Positions 7,423-17,546 of a DNA stretch of 64,000 nt are shown here, piece by piece (position 1 is the stretch's first letter; every line of letters begins with the position of its first letter). The translations under genes and the position numbers were made by a program. The stretch is taken from the NCBI RefSeq assembly GCF_014844075.1, contig NZ_CP062165.1, positions 2,852,001-2,916,000 on the forward strand. The letters run 5' to 3'. The DNA comes from Paenibacillus sp. JNUCC-31 (GTDB taxonomy: Bacteria; Bacillota; Bacilli; Paenibacillales; Paenibacillaceae). The notes under the pieces are model-generated. The model saw nothing but the letters and a program-made list of their open reading frames with translations, made no database searches and was not told the origin of the DNA.

Positions 7423-10400
7423 TTATTGTTGCTTAAAAACCCATTTTTGATACTTGTTCTCTTGACGAAGCTCACCCATCACCAGTTCTGATCCATCCTC
7501 GGATATGCCGAGTGCGTGCCCGTTATGTGCATTTGTAATACGCATCGTCCCATCCTCATTCTTTGAAATGTTCCAGCGTTGATTCGCATAACCAAGATAC
7601 GAATAGAGCTGAATACGATTCTGTCCTACATCCCAATCAAGAGACATTCCACTCAAAGTTCGAATGGAGTAAGAGCCGGAATCATCGCCTGTCGGTACAA
7701 GTACCCATTTGAAGCCTTCACTTGCATTCTCTGTATTCTCAGCAACCTTTATCACTTCTCCTGCTTCAGATGGAACAGCCTGCAACGCAATAGAACGTCC
7801 TGTGTTACGAATTATCACCTGCTCCAGATCTGCTTTCTTCGTATGGATGGCATTCACATTCTGAAAGGAGACACTGCCACCAAATACATGAATTCCAAAA
7901 TGTCCTTCGGCGAACGTTCCATCCTGAAGATCCATTATTCGCTCACCGTTTACTTCAACCTGGATACGGGGACCGTCTGTTTGAATCCGGATGTGATACG
8001 TTTGATCCTTACGAATGAATCTTGGGATTTGGGCAAGCACCTGCCGATTTTCGATTTTCCCGTTCACTTTATAAAAAAGTCGGATGGCCTTCAGATTAGG
8101 GTCAATATTCAAATAATAGCCGCTTCGTCCATCCTCGCTGGCACGGAATACAATAGACCCCGCTCCCCCTTGAGCGCCCAGCGTCAGGTCAGCATCATAT
8201 TGAAAATCGCCTGCCGTTTCCTTTGCGATATACTGTGAATCTCCATTATGGCTGCCCTGTATGCCTTGTTTGGAAACAAGCCATTGGGCAGATGATTGAT
8301 CCGACTTCCAGCCAGACAAGTTGGTGTGGAATGTGCCGCTGGATACTGTAATCGGTATTTTGGCAGAAGCTTTGCCGTTAGCTGTCGATACCGTTACTAC
8401 TGCTTCGCCTCCACCCACGGCCCTAACCGTCGCTTGCGTCTTGCCAGAATGAACGATCTGCACCACTTTAGGATCGCTCACTTTCCATTTCAACGGTTGA
8501 ACACCTTTACCCAGTCCGCCCTCAACTGTGGCGTACAGGGTTTGAGTCTGCCCTATATTCGCCATCCTTCTTTGCACATCTGCAATAACCTGCGTCCTAG
8601 AGGACGTGCTCTTTCTCCAGATGTTGTCCAAGGCGTGCACCTTCATGGAGCTGACCTTCACTTCCCCACCAAGGCTATAGAACGACATTGCTCTGCCTGC
8701 CGGATCTGGAAAAATGACATCCGAGAAAACAACCTTGCCATCATTGCCGAAGACTTCAACAGAGGATTCATCTACAAATATGCGCAGCTTCACCTTTTGA
8801 TTTTCCGGTTGTAACGGGGCCTCATGAACCTTGGTAAATAGGTCGGAGAAGCTCACGTCACCCGAGGTGGTGCGATCCACAAACAGGTTCTGCTTATTCA
8901 CGCTGTATCCTACTGTGGTTTTCTGTCCTTCCCTTTTACGCAGTTGAAAACCGAACTCGGTTACAGGACTATTAGCCGGAATTTCCACTTCAGCTTCAAT
9001 CTCATAAGCCCCCGCTGTTAGACCATCAAGCATATTTTTTGATTTTGGTCCAACCAGCATTTGTTGTGCACTATACAGGTCGTGCCGCAGTGTCTGGAGC
9101 TCGGTGATTGGTGTTTGTACCAATCGCACTCCTTCATCCGTGGTTCGAAGCGATACTTCTCTCGGAATGGTCAGTTGTCCTTTCCAAGAGGAGGTTGGAA
9201 ATTCAAACGGGTAATCCCAATTCGTCATCCATGCAAGCATGACTTTCCGCTGGTCTGGCATATTTGCAAAGGACATCGATGCGTAGAACTCCTTCCCAAA
9301 GTCCGTTCTCAACACCTGCCCTGCTGGATAATCGTTCAGGAATTTCCCATCAGCTGTCAGCTGGCCTACAAAATATTCCGCATCAGAACCCTGGGTCTTG
9401 GGATTGGCCCCTGTACTGATCATAAGCACCCACTTACGCTGACCTGTTCCATCTACAGGCAGCTGAATCAGATCAGGACACTCCCATACACCACCACGAA
9501 CGTAGTCCCCGTATCCGAAGTTATCGGTTAATGTCCAATCGAGCAGATTCGTTGAAGTAAAGAACCGGATGTGATCGCCACCGGATACAACCATAATCCA
9601 GCGGTTGTTGTCTTCATCCCGAACGACCTTCGGATCACGAAAATCCCAACTCCCCGGATCATCACCTTTCTTGCCAGGGTTATCAATGACAATCGGACGA
9701 TCTTCAGCGTATTTCCAATTCCGGCCTTGATCGGTGCTGTAGGCAAGACCGATGCGCTGATTGCCACCCGGTTTATCCGGATGATGAGACGTGTAGTATG
9801 CAATCAGACCCTTACCACCCGAATCCGAGAATAGACCGGATGCATTATTAAGATCGGCAATAGCCGATCCCGACCATACATGGCCCTGATCATTCCATGG
9901 CAAGGCAATAGGTAAACGCTTCCAATTTATAAGATCAGAACTGACTGCATGAGCCCAAGTACCTCCATCCTGATGAAACAGATGATACTCTCCCTCGTAA
10001 TAGATCAGCCCGTTCGGATCGCTTGCCGATCCCCGAATCGGAGAATAATGGTACTGGGGACGATAGTTTTCCTTATAGTACGCCGACTCCTCGGTGATGT
10101 ATGTATCCTGAAAATAGGCCGTACCTTGTTGAACAACAAACCCTGCATGACCACTTGCATAACTTGTGTCCGTGACCTCCACAGCCGCCGGAGAATAACC
10201 ATCCATATACACCTGAATAAGGTCGACCGAGGCAATAACTTCAACGTGATGCTTCGCACCCGGTTGGCTTGGGTATGTTCGATCCGAGCTGGCGAGCACG
10301 GTACCATCAGCTTTTCGCAGCTGCACCCGAACTTCTTCCCCTTCCCTGATCAGGGCTGCTTCATACCCCCTCGCTCCGTCTGGACTCGCCCTGAATAACA

Positions 10401-11262
10401 GCCCTGCTGAGGTACTCGTATTTGCTAGAGATATATTCCCCTCATATACAAAATCAGACGCCGCCTTCTCGTAAATGACTCTTCCTTTGCCCTGAGCGTT
10501 TCCATTCCCTTTATAGCCTTTCAAATCCGGCTGCCATTCGCCTATGCTGCTCATCGGTTTGCCCATGTTGCCATTCATGGCACTGACCTGCACATTCTGG
10601 AACAAAGCCGCCCCATCCCATACATGGAGCCCCAGATTCCCTGATGAGTAGGCACCGTCCTTCACATCAATCACCGGGTCATACCGATTATCCCAATATA
10701 CCTGAAGGCTCTCCCCGTTCGCTTTCACTTTCAGATGATAGATACCTCCAGAATCCAGGCTTACTTTATGTTCTACATTTAACGTTCCCGGCTGTCCACT
10801 TGCATCTTTTAGACGTATCACACCAGCCTGGGGAATGACTTGCAGCATATATGAAGCCCAGCCTGTATCATTGGAGCGAAAAACAAGACTTGTATCCGCT
10901 TTCATATCCTGAATCATCAAGTCAGCTTCGTAGATAAAATTATCGGCTCGTGTGGCTGATATGGCTATCGCATTCTCCCCGGCATCTGAAGTCAGACGGA
11001 TTCCTTCATCCGTATCTTCCAGACTGCCTTTGCCCTCCATTCTCCAACCCGACAAATTCGTTACTGCCTTGGACACGTCCGACAATATGTCAGCCCCCTC
11101 CTCTGGTTGTTCTACGGTCGTTTCATTTGTTTCGGATGTTCCCTTTGCACCCATTGGCATCTCCCTACCCTCATCAGAATGGATGGAATACGCACCTACA
11201 GAAGCAGATCCGAGAACACTTAACAGCAAGACACACCCGATGAATCCCGAAATAAATTTCAT
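7423..11262 (-). CDS. Secreted multidomain GH32 fructan hydrolase (levanase/inulinase type)
   Basis: Exported enzyme of 1279 residues that would cleave levan or inulin outside the cell. Seen in order: signal peptide (1-25), two concanavalin-like lectin/LamG-type modules (about 55-230 and 240-395), GH32 five-blade catalytic domain with nucleophile D415 in SDPNG, transition-state D543 in FRDPK and acid/base E594 in WECPD, GH32 C-terminal beta-sandwich to about 880, a Big_2-like immunoglobulin fold (about 890-975), a third lectin-like module and a C-terminal ricin-type beta-trefoil. Odd: the usual WMN before DPNG is replaced by SAS. GAGGG lies 6 nt before ATG. It has its own transcript, since a terminator precedes it. 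Exo or endo action and levan versus inulin preference cannot be decided. Confidence 0.9.
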   Translation of the reverse strand: MKFISGFIGCVLLLSVLGSASVGAYSIHSDEGREMPMGAKGTSETNETTVEQPEEGADILSDVSKAVTNLSGWRMEGKGSLEDTDEGIRLTSDAGENAIAISATRADNFIYEADLMIQDMKADTSLVFRSNDTGWASYMLQVIPQAGVIRLKDASGQPGTLNVEHKVSLDSGGIYHLKVKANGESLQVYWDNRYDPVIDVKDGAYSSGNLGLHVWDGAALFQNVQVSAMNGNMGKPMSSIGEWQPDLKGYKGNGNAQGKGRVIYEKAASDFVYEGNISLANTSTSAGLLFRASPDGARGYEAALIREGEEVRVQLRKADGTVLASSDRTYPSQPGAKHHVEVIASVDLIQVYMDGYSPAAVEVTDTSYASGHAGFVVQQGTAYFQDTYITEESAYYKENYRPQYHYSPIRGSASDPNGLIYYEGEYHLFHQDGGTWAHAVSSDLINWKRLPIALPWNDQGHVWSGSAIADLNNASGLFSDSGGKGLIAYYTSHHPDKPGGNQRIGLAYSTDQGRNWKYAEDRPIVIDNPGKKGDDPGSWDFRDPKVVRDEDNNRWIMVVSGGDHIRFFTSTNLLDWTLTDNFGYGDYVRGGVWECPDLIQLPVDGTGQRKWVLMISTGANPKTQGSDAEYFVGQLTADGKFLNDYPAGQVLRTDFGKEFYASMSFANMPDQRKVMLAWMTNWDYPFEFPTSSWKGQLTIPREVSLRTTDEGVRLVQTPITELQTLRHDLYSAQQMLVGPKSKNMLDGLTAGAYEIEAEVEIPANSPVTEFGFQLRKREGQKTTVGYSVNKQNLFVDRTTSGDVSFSDLFTKVHEAPLQPENQKVKLRIFVDESSVEVFGNDGKVVFSDVIFPDPAGRAMSFYSLGGEVKVSSMKVHALDNIWRKSTSSRTQVIADVQRRMANIGQTQTLYATVEGGLGKGVQPLKWKVSDPKVVQIVHSGKTQATVRAVGGGEAVVTVSTANGKASAKIPITVSSGTFHTNLSGWKSDQSSAQWLVSKQGIQGSHNGDSQYIAKETAGDFQYDADLTLGAQGGAGSIVFRASEDGRSGYYLNIDPNLKAIRLFYKVNGKIENRQVLAQIPRFIRKDQTYHIRIQTDGPRIQVEVNGERIMDLQDGTFAEGHFGIHVFGGSVSFQNVNAIHTKKADLEQVIIRNTGRSIALQAVPSEAGEVIKVAENTENASEGFKWVLVPTGDDSGSYSIRTLSGMSLDWDVGQNRIQLYSYLGYANQRWNISKNEDGTMRITNAHNGHALGISEDGSELVMGELRQENKYQKWVFKQQ

Positions 11263-11330
11263 GGCATACCCTCTTTTCTTTTAATTGACCATGCACATCC
11301 ATATCTCACACCTCTATACCACAGATACCA

Positions 11331-11391
11331 AAAATCCAAAAAGGGGCACCATACAGTTCCTTATGCAAAATAAGTAACCTGTACCTGCCCC
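11331..11391 (-). terminator. Terminator after the fructokinase gene
   Basis: Read on the minus strand, GGGGCA pairs with TGCCCC around an inner imperfect stem (GGTACAG / CTGTATGG and TTACTTA / TAAGGAA), followed by TTTTTGGATTTTT. It separates the fructokinase transcript from the secreted GH32 gene, which therefore needs its own promoter in 11263-11330. I see no clear one. Confidence 0.7.
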
Positions 11392-11417
11392 TCCTGAGAT
11401 GTAGCTTGATTCACAAA

Positions 11418-12311
11418 CTATGAAACAGACGCCGCCGAATGTTGCAGTGCTTCCAACCCCAGCGCAACGGCCCCGCACAGTCCAGCCTGTTGTCCAAGTC
11501 CCGGCGGTACAATGTATTGGTCGATATGTTCCGTGATCTGAGCTGCATTCACATAACCATTCAGATTTCGCACAACCCGCTCCCTAATCATGGGGAACAG
11601 ATGAGCCTGCTGCATCACACCACCGCCTAATATCACCTTCTGCGGAGAGTGAAGGAGAATGGAAGACGTAATGGCCTCAGCCAGATAAAAGGATTCCATC
11701 GCCCACGCAGGGTGATCCACAGCCAATTCACTGCCATTTCGCCCCCAGCGGGCTTCAATTGCGGGGCCTGCTGCCATTCCCTCCAGACAATCACCATGAT
11801 AGGGGCATAATCCATGATATGGGTCATCCGGGTGCCTTCTCGTCATGATGTGACCACCCTCCGGGTGCATCAATCCGTGTACCCGTTTCCCTTCTGCAAT
11901 CAGACCAATCCCAACCCCTGTGCCAATCGTGTAGTATACACAGCTGTGCAATCCTTGGGCTGCTCCCCATTTGAGTTCACCAAGGGCAGCCGCGTTTACA
12001 TCGGTATCCCAACCAATCGGAACGGGGAACTCGCGTCGAAGAGTCCCTACAACATTACAATTCCCCCAACCCGGCTTGGGTGTCGTTGTGATATAACCAT
12101 AGGTCGGGCTATCTTTCCGAAGATCAATTGGACCGAAGGAACCAATCCCGATCGCTGTTACCCCTTTATCCCTAAAATAGTCAACAGCCTTCAAAAGTGT
12201 CCTATCCGGATGTTCCGTTGGGAAACTGATCCTGTCCTGAATAACTCCGTGTTCATCGCCAATACCACAGACGAACTTCGTTCCGCCCGCTTCAATCGCC
12301 CCTATGCGCAT
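11418..12311 (-). CDS. Fructokinase, ROK family
   Basis: Phosphorylates fructose released by the cytoplasmic GH32 enzyme to fructose-6-phosphate. 297 residues, usual for the ScrK/GmuE group. Seen: phosphate-binding EAGGTKFVCGIG near the N-terminus, catalytic-loop aspartate in GWDTDVNAAALGE, second glycine-rich motif TIGTGVGIG, and the ROK zinc site HPEGGH with CPYHGDC. The gene starts 27 nt after the stop of the GH32 gene, so both are on one transcript. Related ROK kinases act on glucose or mannose; the neighbours favour fructose. Confidence 0.9.
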   Translation of the reverse strand: MRIGAIEAGGTKFVCGIGDEHGVIQDRISFPTEHPDRTLLKAVDYFRDKGVTAIGIGSFGPIDLRKDSPTYGYITTTPKPGWGNCNVVGTLRREFPVPIGWDTDVNAAALGELKWGAAQGLHSCVYYTIGTGVGIGLIAEGKRVHGLMHPEGGHIMTRRHPDDPYHGLCPYHGDCLEGMAAGPAIEARWGRNGSELAVDHPAWAMESFYLAEAITSSILLHSPQKVILGGGVMQQAHLFPMIRERVVRNLNGYVNAAQITEHIDQYIVPPGLGQQAGLCGAVALGLEALQHSAASVS

Positions 12312-12338
12312 GACTCGTTCCTCCTTGCTCTCATCCGC

Positions 12339-13811
12339 CTATCCTTCGCTCTTCACCGAAGACAACTCATAAATATTCAGTGATGAGATAACGATATCAC
12401 TGACTTTTGCCTCCATTGAAATCCCCTTGGAACTCGCGTCCGGATAGATCAAATCCGTGATTACTGCTTCCCCGTCATTAGCGAAAACCTCTACAGATGA
12501 TTCATCGACATAGATACGCAGGTTCAGGTTCCCCTCTGTGGTGTACAAATGAGCTGCATGACGACCACAAAAATGTTCATGAAAATCAGAAACTCCCGAT
12601 TGGTTGCGATCCACATAAACCTCATTTCGTTCACAATCGATACCCACAACCGTTTCGTTTCCTGCCCCGCTTCTCAATGCAAAATGGATTGACTGATTCG
12701 GTGCCCACTCCATATGAATCTCATAACTGACCAGCTTCAGGTCTTTCAGTTGTTCCTGCACATGACCTATCGAAACGTCCTGCAAGGACAAGACCGGAGT
12801 TCTGGCTTGCTCCAATTCGTGTGCCGGACGCTGGATCAATACAATTTCTCCGCCCCTGGTCTCCAGCGCCAGTTCCCGAGCAATAGTCATGGCACCTCGA
12901 TAATCTTCGGTTGGTGTGAGGTTGGCATACATCCAGTTGCTCATCCAGCCGATAAAGAGACGTCTGCCATCCTCTGCAGGAATATCGGACCAACTCACTC
13001 CAGCATAATTATCACGACCATGGTCAATCCACCGAACAGCATGTGAAGCCTCGTCTGGTACAAATGTCTTTCCATCGAACTCGCCAGTAAAGTACTGGGT
13101 TCTGGAACCTTCTGTGAAGGCAGGGTCCGCACCGATGCTGACCAGCATCACCCATTTCTGCAGACTTGGCTCTCCATCCACATTCAGCAGGAACAGATCG
13201 GGACACTCCCATACGCCGTCATGCGAACCAATACCCTCACCGAATTCGCTCGAGAATTCCCAATCTTTCAGATTGGGGGAACGGTACAGGCAAACCGTCT
13301 GACCGCTAGCGATAATCATCACCCACTCTTCGTTCTGCTCATGCCAGAATACTTTGGGGTCACGGAAATCAACGAACGAGTCATGCTTCAATACAGGGTT
13401 ACCCTCGTACTTAATCCACGTTCTCCCATTATCCTTACTATACGCGAGGCTTTGTCGCTGAATCGGATTTTGATTCTCCACTTCGAGGTGATGGGTGAAA
13501 ATGGCTACCAACCCCGGCCCATCCTCGAAAAATCCGGTAGTATTCTCCCAATCCACCACGGCACTACCCGAGAATATCGTGCCATTCTCATCGGGAGCAA
13601 GAGCCACAGGCAGCTCTTCCCAAGAAACGAGATCCTTGCTAACCGCGTGGCCCCAATGCATCGGCCCCCACGTTGTACCATAAGGATGATACTGATAGAA
13701 CAAGTGATACTCTCCCTTGAAAAATACCATGCCATTCGGGTCGTTCATCCATTTCTCCTTCGGCGAGAAATGGTAGGTGCTTCTGTAATCTTGTTTAAAA
13801 ACCGTAGACAT
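12339..13811 (-). CDS. Cytoplasmic GH32 enzyme (sucrase / levanase type)
   Basis: Cleaves beta-fructosides such as sucrose, sucrose-6-phosphate or imported fructo-oligosaccharides. 490 residues, no signal peptide. Seen: nucleophile D24 in WMNDPNG, FRDPKV near residue 160, WECPDL near 212, then the GH32 C-terminal beta-sandwich with IYVDESSVEVFANDGE. The frame opens 13 codons upstream, but GGAGGAG with an 8-nt spacer precedes the ATG at 13811. Its sequence around WSDIP and WMSNW is closer to levanase-type enzymes than to classical ScrB, and it follows an oligosaccharide importer rather than a PTS gene, so hydrolysis of imported fructan fragments is the likely job. Confidence 0.9.
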   Translation of the reverse strand: MSTVFKQDYRSTYHFSPKEKWMNDPNGMVFFKGEYHLFYQYHPYGTTWGPMHWGHAVSKDLVSWEELPVALAPDENGTIFSGSAVVDWENTTGFFEDGPGLVAIFTHHLEVENQNPIQRQSLAYSKDNGRTWIKYEGNPVLKHDSFVDFRDPKVFWHEQNEEWVMIIASGQTVCLYRSPNLKDWEFSSEFGEGIGSHDGVWECPDLFLLNVDGEPSLQKWVMLVSIGADPAFTEGSRTQYFTGEFDGKTFVPDEASHAVRWIDHGRDNYAGVSWSDIPAEDGRRLFIGWMSNWMYANLTPTEDYRGAMTIARELALETRGGEIVLIQRPAHELEQARTPVLSLQDVSIGHVQEQLKDLKLVSYEIHMEWAPNQSIHFALRSGAGNETVVGIDCERNEVYVDRNQSGVSDFHEHFCGRHAAHLYTTEGNLNLRIYVDESSVEVFANDGEAVITDLIYPDASSKGISMEAKVSDIVISSLNIYELSSVKSEG

Positions 13812-13901
13812 TATGGTTTCTCCTCCATTTAAGCTTGGATGAGGGGACAATGCATTGGCTTAAAATCAAACTAGCACAGCCCCTGTTTTCCACCCGTTGT
13901 T

Positions 13902-15515
13902 TTATTTATTATTGCGGTCATATCCCGCTTGTTTAATCTGAAGCCATTCTTGCAAGCCAAGACGATCCAACTCTTTCAGATAAGCGTCCCACTCCTGATC
14001 GATCTTCCCATTCTGATACCACTCAGTACGCATCCGCAGCACGTAAGCAAAAAGATCCGTTTCAATCGTAGACAAACGATCTAATTCATCGATGGAGAAG
14101 AACACGCTTGGATACACGTTTTCCGCTTTCATGTGTGGAACCATGTATTTATCCAGGAGATCCATGCGCCATGCGGCATCTTCTGGCTTGGTTGTGTATT
14201 TGCCATAGTAGCTGTCGAGAATCGCCAGTGGTCCTGCAATACTCGTTTTCTGTCTGAGCTCTACAGGTGCAGCGCCTTTCAGCGGCAGATGTTTCAGCAT
14301 GCCTTTGGCTTCATCGAATTCAAAGATATTCTGTTGAGTTTCATCCCCATATGTCCCCCAGTTGTCCTGGACGGATTGGAGTGGATCATATAACTGATCT
14401 ACCCACTTTGCAGTGGATTCCAGGTTTTTGTTGCTGCTCGTAATCACCATGCGTCCCCGGTCAAGTCCGATGCCATTGGTTCTTGTTACATTGACTTCCC
14501 CTGTTGGCCCTGCTACCGGAGGCATTACATCGTAGGTATCGTTCATGCCCGTAATGTTAGCCTTATCCCAGGTGAAGTACATGCCGTATTTTTGATCTTT
14601 TCCTTTGGCCAGATAGGTGTTCCAATCTTGTTGATAAGCCTCCACATCAACGAGACCTTCCTGAACCAGTTCGTGGATGTATTTGATCGCTTCCTTGTAG
14701 CCTTCATCAGCTGCCGTGAATACCACTTTGCCATCGTTGGTCACCACGGTATGATCCCAGTTCTCCCCGAGTCCAAATGCCGCAAAGAGGAATGTCAAGT
14801 CTTCACCACCGGGTTTGTTAATGAAAGACAGCGGAATTTCGTCTGCCTTGCCATTGCCATTCGGGTCCTGGGTTTTGAACGCAATCAGCACTTTCTTCAG
14901 TTCTTCGGTTGTCGTTGGCATCTTCAGTCCAAGCTTGTTCAGCCACTCCACGTTGATCCAGGGCAAGTCGTCCACCGCCTGTATGCGCTGCTTGCCACTG
15001 CCGAGCTCCTCAATCCAGGGAAAGGAATAAATATGTCCGTCTGGAGCTGTAATCATGCTCTTGTATTCGGGAGCTTCCTCCAGTACCTTTTTCAGATTGG
15101 GCATATGTTGCTCAATCAGGTCCTCCAGTGGAATGATGGCCCCGTCCTTCGCCAGTTTCAGGAGCTCATAATCCGTATAAGCCGCGTCAAAAATGGCATC
15201 TGGCAAATCACCGCTGGCTACCGCCAGGTTCCTTTTTTCCTTAAACACATCACTCGTATAGTTCTTCCAGTTGATATGCACGTTGGTTTTCTCTTCGAGT
15301 CTCTTGTTAATCAGCTTCTCGTTCGGGTCAGCAGGGGCCAGCGGAGAGCTCTGTGTTATAAAATTCAATGTCACTTTGCCATCAGGTGACTGGGCTTCGC
15401 TGGCTGCACCGCCCTCTGCCCTACCACCACCACATGCCGAGAGCAGCAGCATGGCAGACAGCATGGAGATGGATGCCGTTGTAACGGCTTTTCTGGACTT
15501 TTTCACTTTTTTCAT
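13902..15515 (-). CDS. Extracellular solute-binding lipoprotein, LplA/LipO-like
   Basis: Binds oligosaccharides outside the cell and hands them to the two permeases upstream in the operon. 537 residues, long as usual for the LipO group found with LplB/YtcP permeases. Seen: basic N-terminus MKKVKKSRK, hydrophobic stretch, lipobox LLSAC near residue 27, then FITQSSPLAPADPNEKL at the start of the mature domain. The frame opens earlier, but GGAGG followed by an 8-nt spacer selects the ATG at 15515. No ATPase gene lies in the operon; in this transporter class a shared MsmX-type ATPase encoded elsewhere usually supplies energy. Substrate is inferred as fructo-oligosaccharide from the GH32 neighbours. 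Confidence 0.88.
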   Translation of the reverse strand: MKKVKKSRKAVTTASISMLSAMLLLSACGGGRAEGGAASEAQSPDGKVTLNFITQSSPLAPADPNEKLINKRLEEKTNVHINWKNYTSDVFKEKRNLAVASGDLPDAIFDAAYTDYELLKLAKDGAIIPLEDLIEQHMPNLKKVLEEAPEYKSMITAPDGHIYSFPWIEELGSGKQRIQAVDDLPWINVEWLNKLGLKMPTTTEELKKVLIAFKTQDPNGNGKADEIPLSFINKPGGEDLTFLFAAFGLGENWDHTVVTNDGKVVFTAADEGYKEAIKYIHELVQEGLVDVEAYQQDWNTYLAKGKDQKYGMYFTWDKANITGMNDTYDVMPPVAGPTGEVNVTRTNGIGLDRGRMVITSSNKNLESTAKWVDQLYDPLQSVQDNWGTYGDETQQNIFEFDEAKGMLKHLPLKGAAPVELRQKTSIAGPLAILDSYYGKYTTKPEDAAWRMDLLDKYMVPHMKAENVYPSVFFSIDELDRLSTIETDLFAYVLRMRTEWYQNGKIDQEWDAYLKELDRLGLQEWLQIKQAGYDRNNK

Positions 15516-15595
15516 GATCATGACCTCCGTGGATTGTGTTGGGTCGAACTTTTCCATTTATAGTGGGTCAAACGTGCTGTATCTCAGGCTGCTCA

Positions 15596-16477
15596 CTATT
15601 TGAGTGAACCTACCATGACACCTTTTTCGAAATATTTCTGAAAGAACGGATACATGATGATGAGCGGCAGACTCGAAATGACAATGGCTGAATATTTGAT
15701 CATCTCCGAGAGCCGTTTCAATTCCGCCATCGCAAGCTGATCACTGATCATGCCAGGCGCGGCCTGGTTCTGAATCAGAATGGAACGCAGAACAAGCTGC
15801 AGCGGATGGAGATTCGGATTATCCAGATAGATCATGGCGTCAAAATAGGAATTCCACTGCCCTACAAACGCGTACAACGCAAGTACAAAAATGATGGGTT
15901 TCGATAGCGGAATGACGATCTGGAAGAAAATCTTCATCTCGGAGGCACCATCCACATTGGCGGCCTCTTTCAACTCTCGAGGGACCCCTTTGAAGAAGGT
16001 TCTGGAGAGAATGATGTTCCAGACGTTAACCGCTCCCGGAATGATAATGGCCCACACCGTATCCAGCATGCCGAGACTGCGCACGAGCAGATAGGTTGGG
16101 ATCAATCCGCCGCCGAAGAACATCGTAATGATAAAGATAATCATGAAAAATCCTCGTCCGGCCAATCTGTCATCCGAGAGGGCATAACCTGCAAATATCG
16201 AAACGGTAACCGTCAACAAGGCAAAGGACACAGAGTAAAGCACGGCATTTCCAAAACCTCGGATCATGGCCGGATTGGATAGAATCATCTGATAACCGTC
16301 CAGGCTCCAGTCGGATACATTGAAGGACAGTCCGCGGTTCAGTAGCACAGTCGGATCCATGAATGAGGCAATAACGATATAAATCAGGGGAACGACAACC
16401 ACGAGTACTGCACATGTGAGAAATATGGCATTCAACGTAAGAATCAGGCGATCCATTCCCGTATGCTTAACAACCAT
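15596..16477 (-). CDS. Carbohydrate ABC transporter permease, YtcP-like
   Basis: Inner-membrane permease of 293 residues with six hydrophobic segments. The ATPase-contact loop is seen as ELKEAANVDGASEMKIFFQIVIPLSKP (cited in part) around residues 175-195, and the C-terminus ends in YFEKGVMVGSLKG-like residues, a hallmark of YtcP/LplC permeases. It starts 18 nt after the partner permease gene, and the lipoprotein gene follows 80 nt after its stop, giving the common order LplB-YtcP-LipO. Function: second half of the channel for fructan fragments. Confidence 0.88.
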   Translation of the reverse strand: MVVKHTGMDRLILTLNAIFLTCAVLVVVVPLIYIVIASFMDPTVLLNRGLSFNVSDWSLDGYQMILSNPAMIRGFGNAVLYSVSFALLTVTVSIFAGYALSDDRLAGRGFFMIIFIITMFFGGGLIPTYLLVRSLGMLDTVWAIIIPGAVNVWNIILSRTFFKGVPRELKEAANVDGASEMKIFFQIVIPLSKPIIFVLALYAFVGQWNSYFDAMIYLDNPNLHPLQLVLRSILIQNQAAPGMISDQLAMAELKRLSEMIKYSAIVISSLPLIIMYPFFQKYFEKGVMVGSLK

Positions 16478-16494
16478 GGGTATAACTCCTTTCT

Positions 16495-17460
16495 TTAATA
16501 GAGGCCTTCGCCTTCATTCAATTTCTTAACAATCAGGTTCACCGTCACTAGCAGGATGACGTTAATTACCGAGTTAAACAATCCCACTGCCGCAGAGTAA
16601 GCATAATCCCCTGATTGAAGTCCCACCTTATAAACGTAGGTTGCAATGATCTCCGAGGAAGGTAGGTTCATCGAGGTTTGCATTAGATATGCCTTCTCGA
16701 AGCCAATAGACATAATTCCACCCGCAGCAAGGATAAACACGATGGCCATAATCGGACGGATCGTCGGCAGGTCAATATGCCGAATGCGTTGGAGGAGATT
16801 GGCCCCATCCAGATTGGCTGCATTATGAAGTTCCGGATCGACATTGGCCAGTGCGGCAACGTAGATAATCGAAGCCCAGCCTGCCCCGGTCCAGATATCG
16901 GATAAAATGTAGATCCAGCGGAAATATTCAGGTTCAGACATGAACATGATCGGCTGTCCAGTAATCCAGGTTGCAAGCTGATTCAAAGGCCCGGTTGGGG
17001 AGAGGAAGATAAATAGCATCCCCACAACAACGACGACCGAAATAAAATTGGGGGCGTAGAGAAACAATTGAATCCTCTTCTTCACCCCGGCCTTGCGTAC
17101 CTGATTCAGCATTAGTGCAAGCAGAATGGGTACCGGGAAGCTGAAAATCAAACCAAAGAAGCTGAGCTTAAGCGTATTCATAAAGATGACATCGAAATTG
17201 GGCGAAGCCAAAAACTTCTCGAAATTCTTCAATCCTACCCAATCACTGCCCATAATACCCTTGATTGGACTGAAATCCTTAAATGCGATAATGGCTCCAT
17301 ACATCGGGATGTATTTGAAGACAAGAGTCAGGATCAGAGCTGGTGCAAGCAACAAATATAAAAAGTAATTCTTCTTGAGTTGCTGCAACTTGTAGCTGGT
17401 TGATGTCCTCTCTTTCAGCACCCTTCCCGTACCCTTTTTGTTGTCCACTGCGTTATCCAA
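16495..17460 (-). CDS. Carbohydrate ABC transporter permease, LplB-like
   Basis: First gene of the fructan operon, a membrane permease of about 321 residues. Six hydrophobic segments are seen after a charged 30-residue N-terminus, with KYIPMYGAIIAFKDF near residue 57, a motif found in LplB-type permeases, and the ATPase-contact loop ELHNAANLDGANLLQRI. An ATG opens the frame at 17478 without a ribosome site; GGAGG inside that stretch lies 7 nt before a TTG at 17460, so TTG is the more likely start. It is divergent from the LacI gene and would be repressed by it through the sites at 17524-17812. Confidence 0.85.
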   Translation of the reverse strand: MDNAVDNKKGTGRVLKERTSTSYKLQQLKKNYFLYLLLAPALILTLVFKYIPMYGAIIAFKDFSPIKGIMGSDWVGLKNFEKFLASPNFDVIFMNTLKLSFFGLIFSFPVPILLALMLNQVRKAGVKKRIQLFLYAPNFISVVVVVGMLFIFLSPTGPLNQLATWITGQPIMFMSEPEYFRWIYILSDIWTGAGWASIIYVAALANVDPELHNAANLDGANLLQRIRHIDLPTIRPIMAIVFILAAGGIMSIGFEKAYLMQTSMNLPSSEIIATYVYKVGLQSGDYAYSAAVGLFNSVINVILLVTVNLIVKKLNEGEGLY

Positions 17461-17523
17461 CGTGTTACCTCCGTTCATTACTTAAGTTGACAATTGTTTG
17501 TAGTAAGGGCTTTCAATATTTAC

Positions 17524-17540
17524 AATTGCTCATTTGATAA
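17524..17540. promoter_or_regulatory. Candidate LacI operator, copy 1
   Basis: AATTGCTCATTTGATAA lies directly downstream of the -10 box of the fructan operon promoter, where a bound repressor would block initiation. It matches the copies at 17594 and 17796 (core ATTGTGCATTTG) at most positions. Confidence 0.5.
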
Positions 17541-17546
17541 TTTACA

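Noticed and set aside
13902..17460. PTS-type sucrose operon
   Set aside because: The transporter is an LplB/YtcP/LipO ABC importer with no EIIBC gene.
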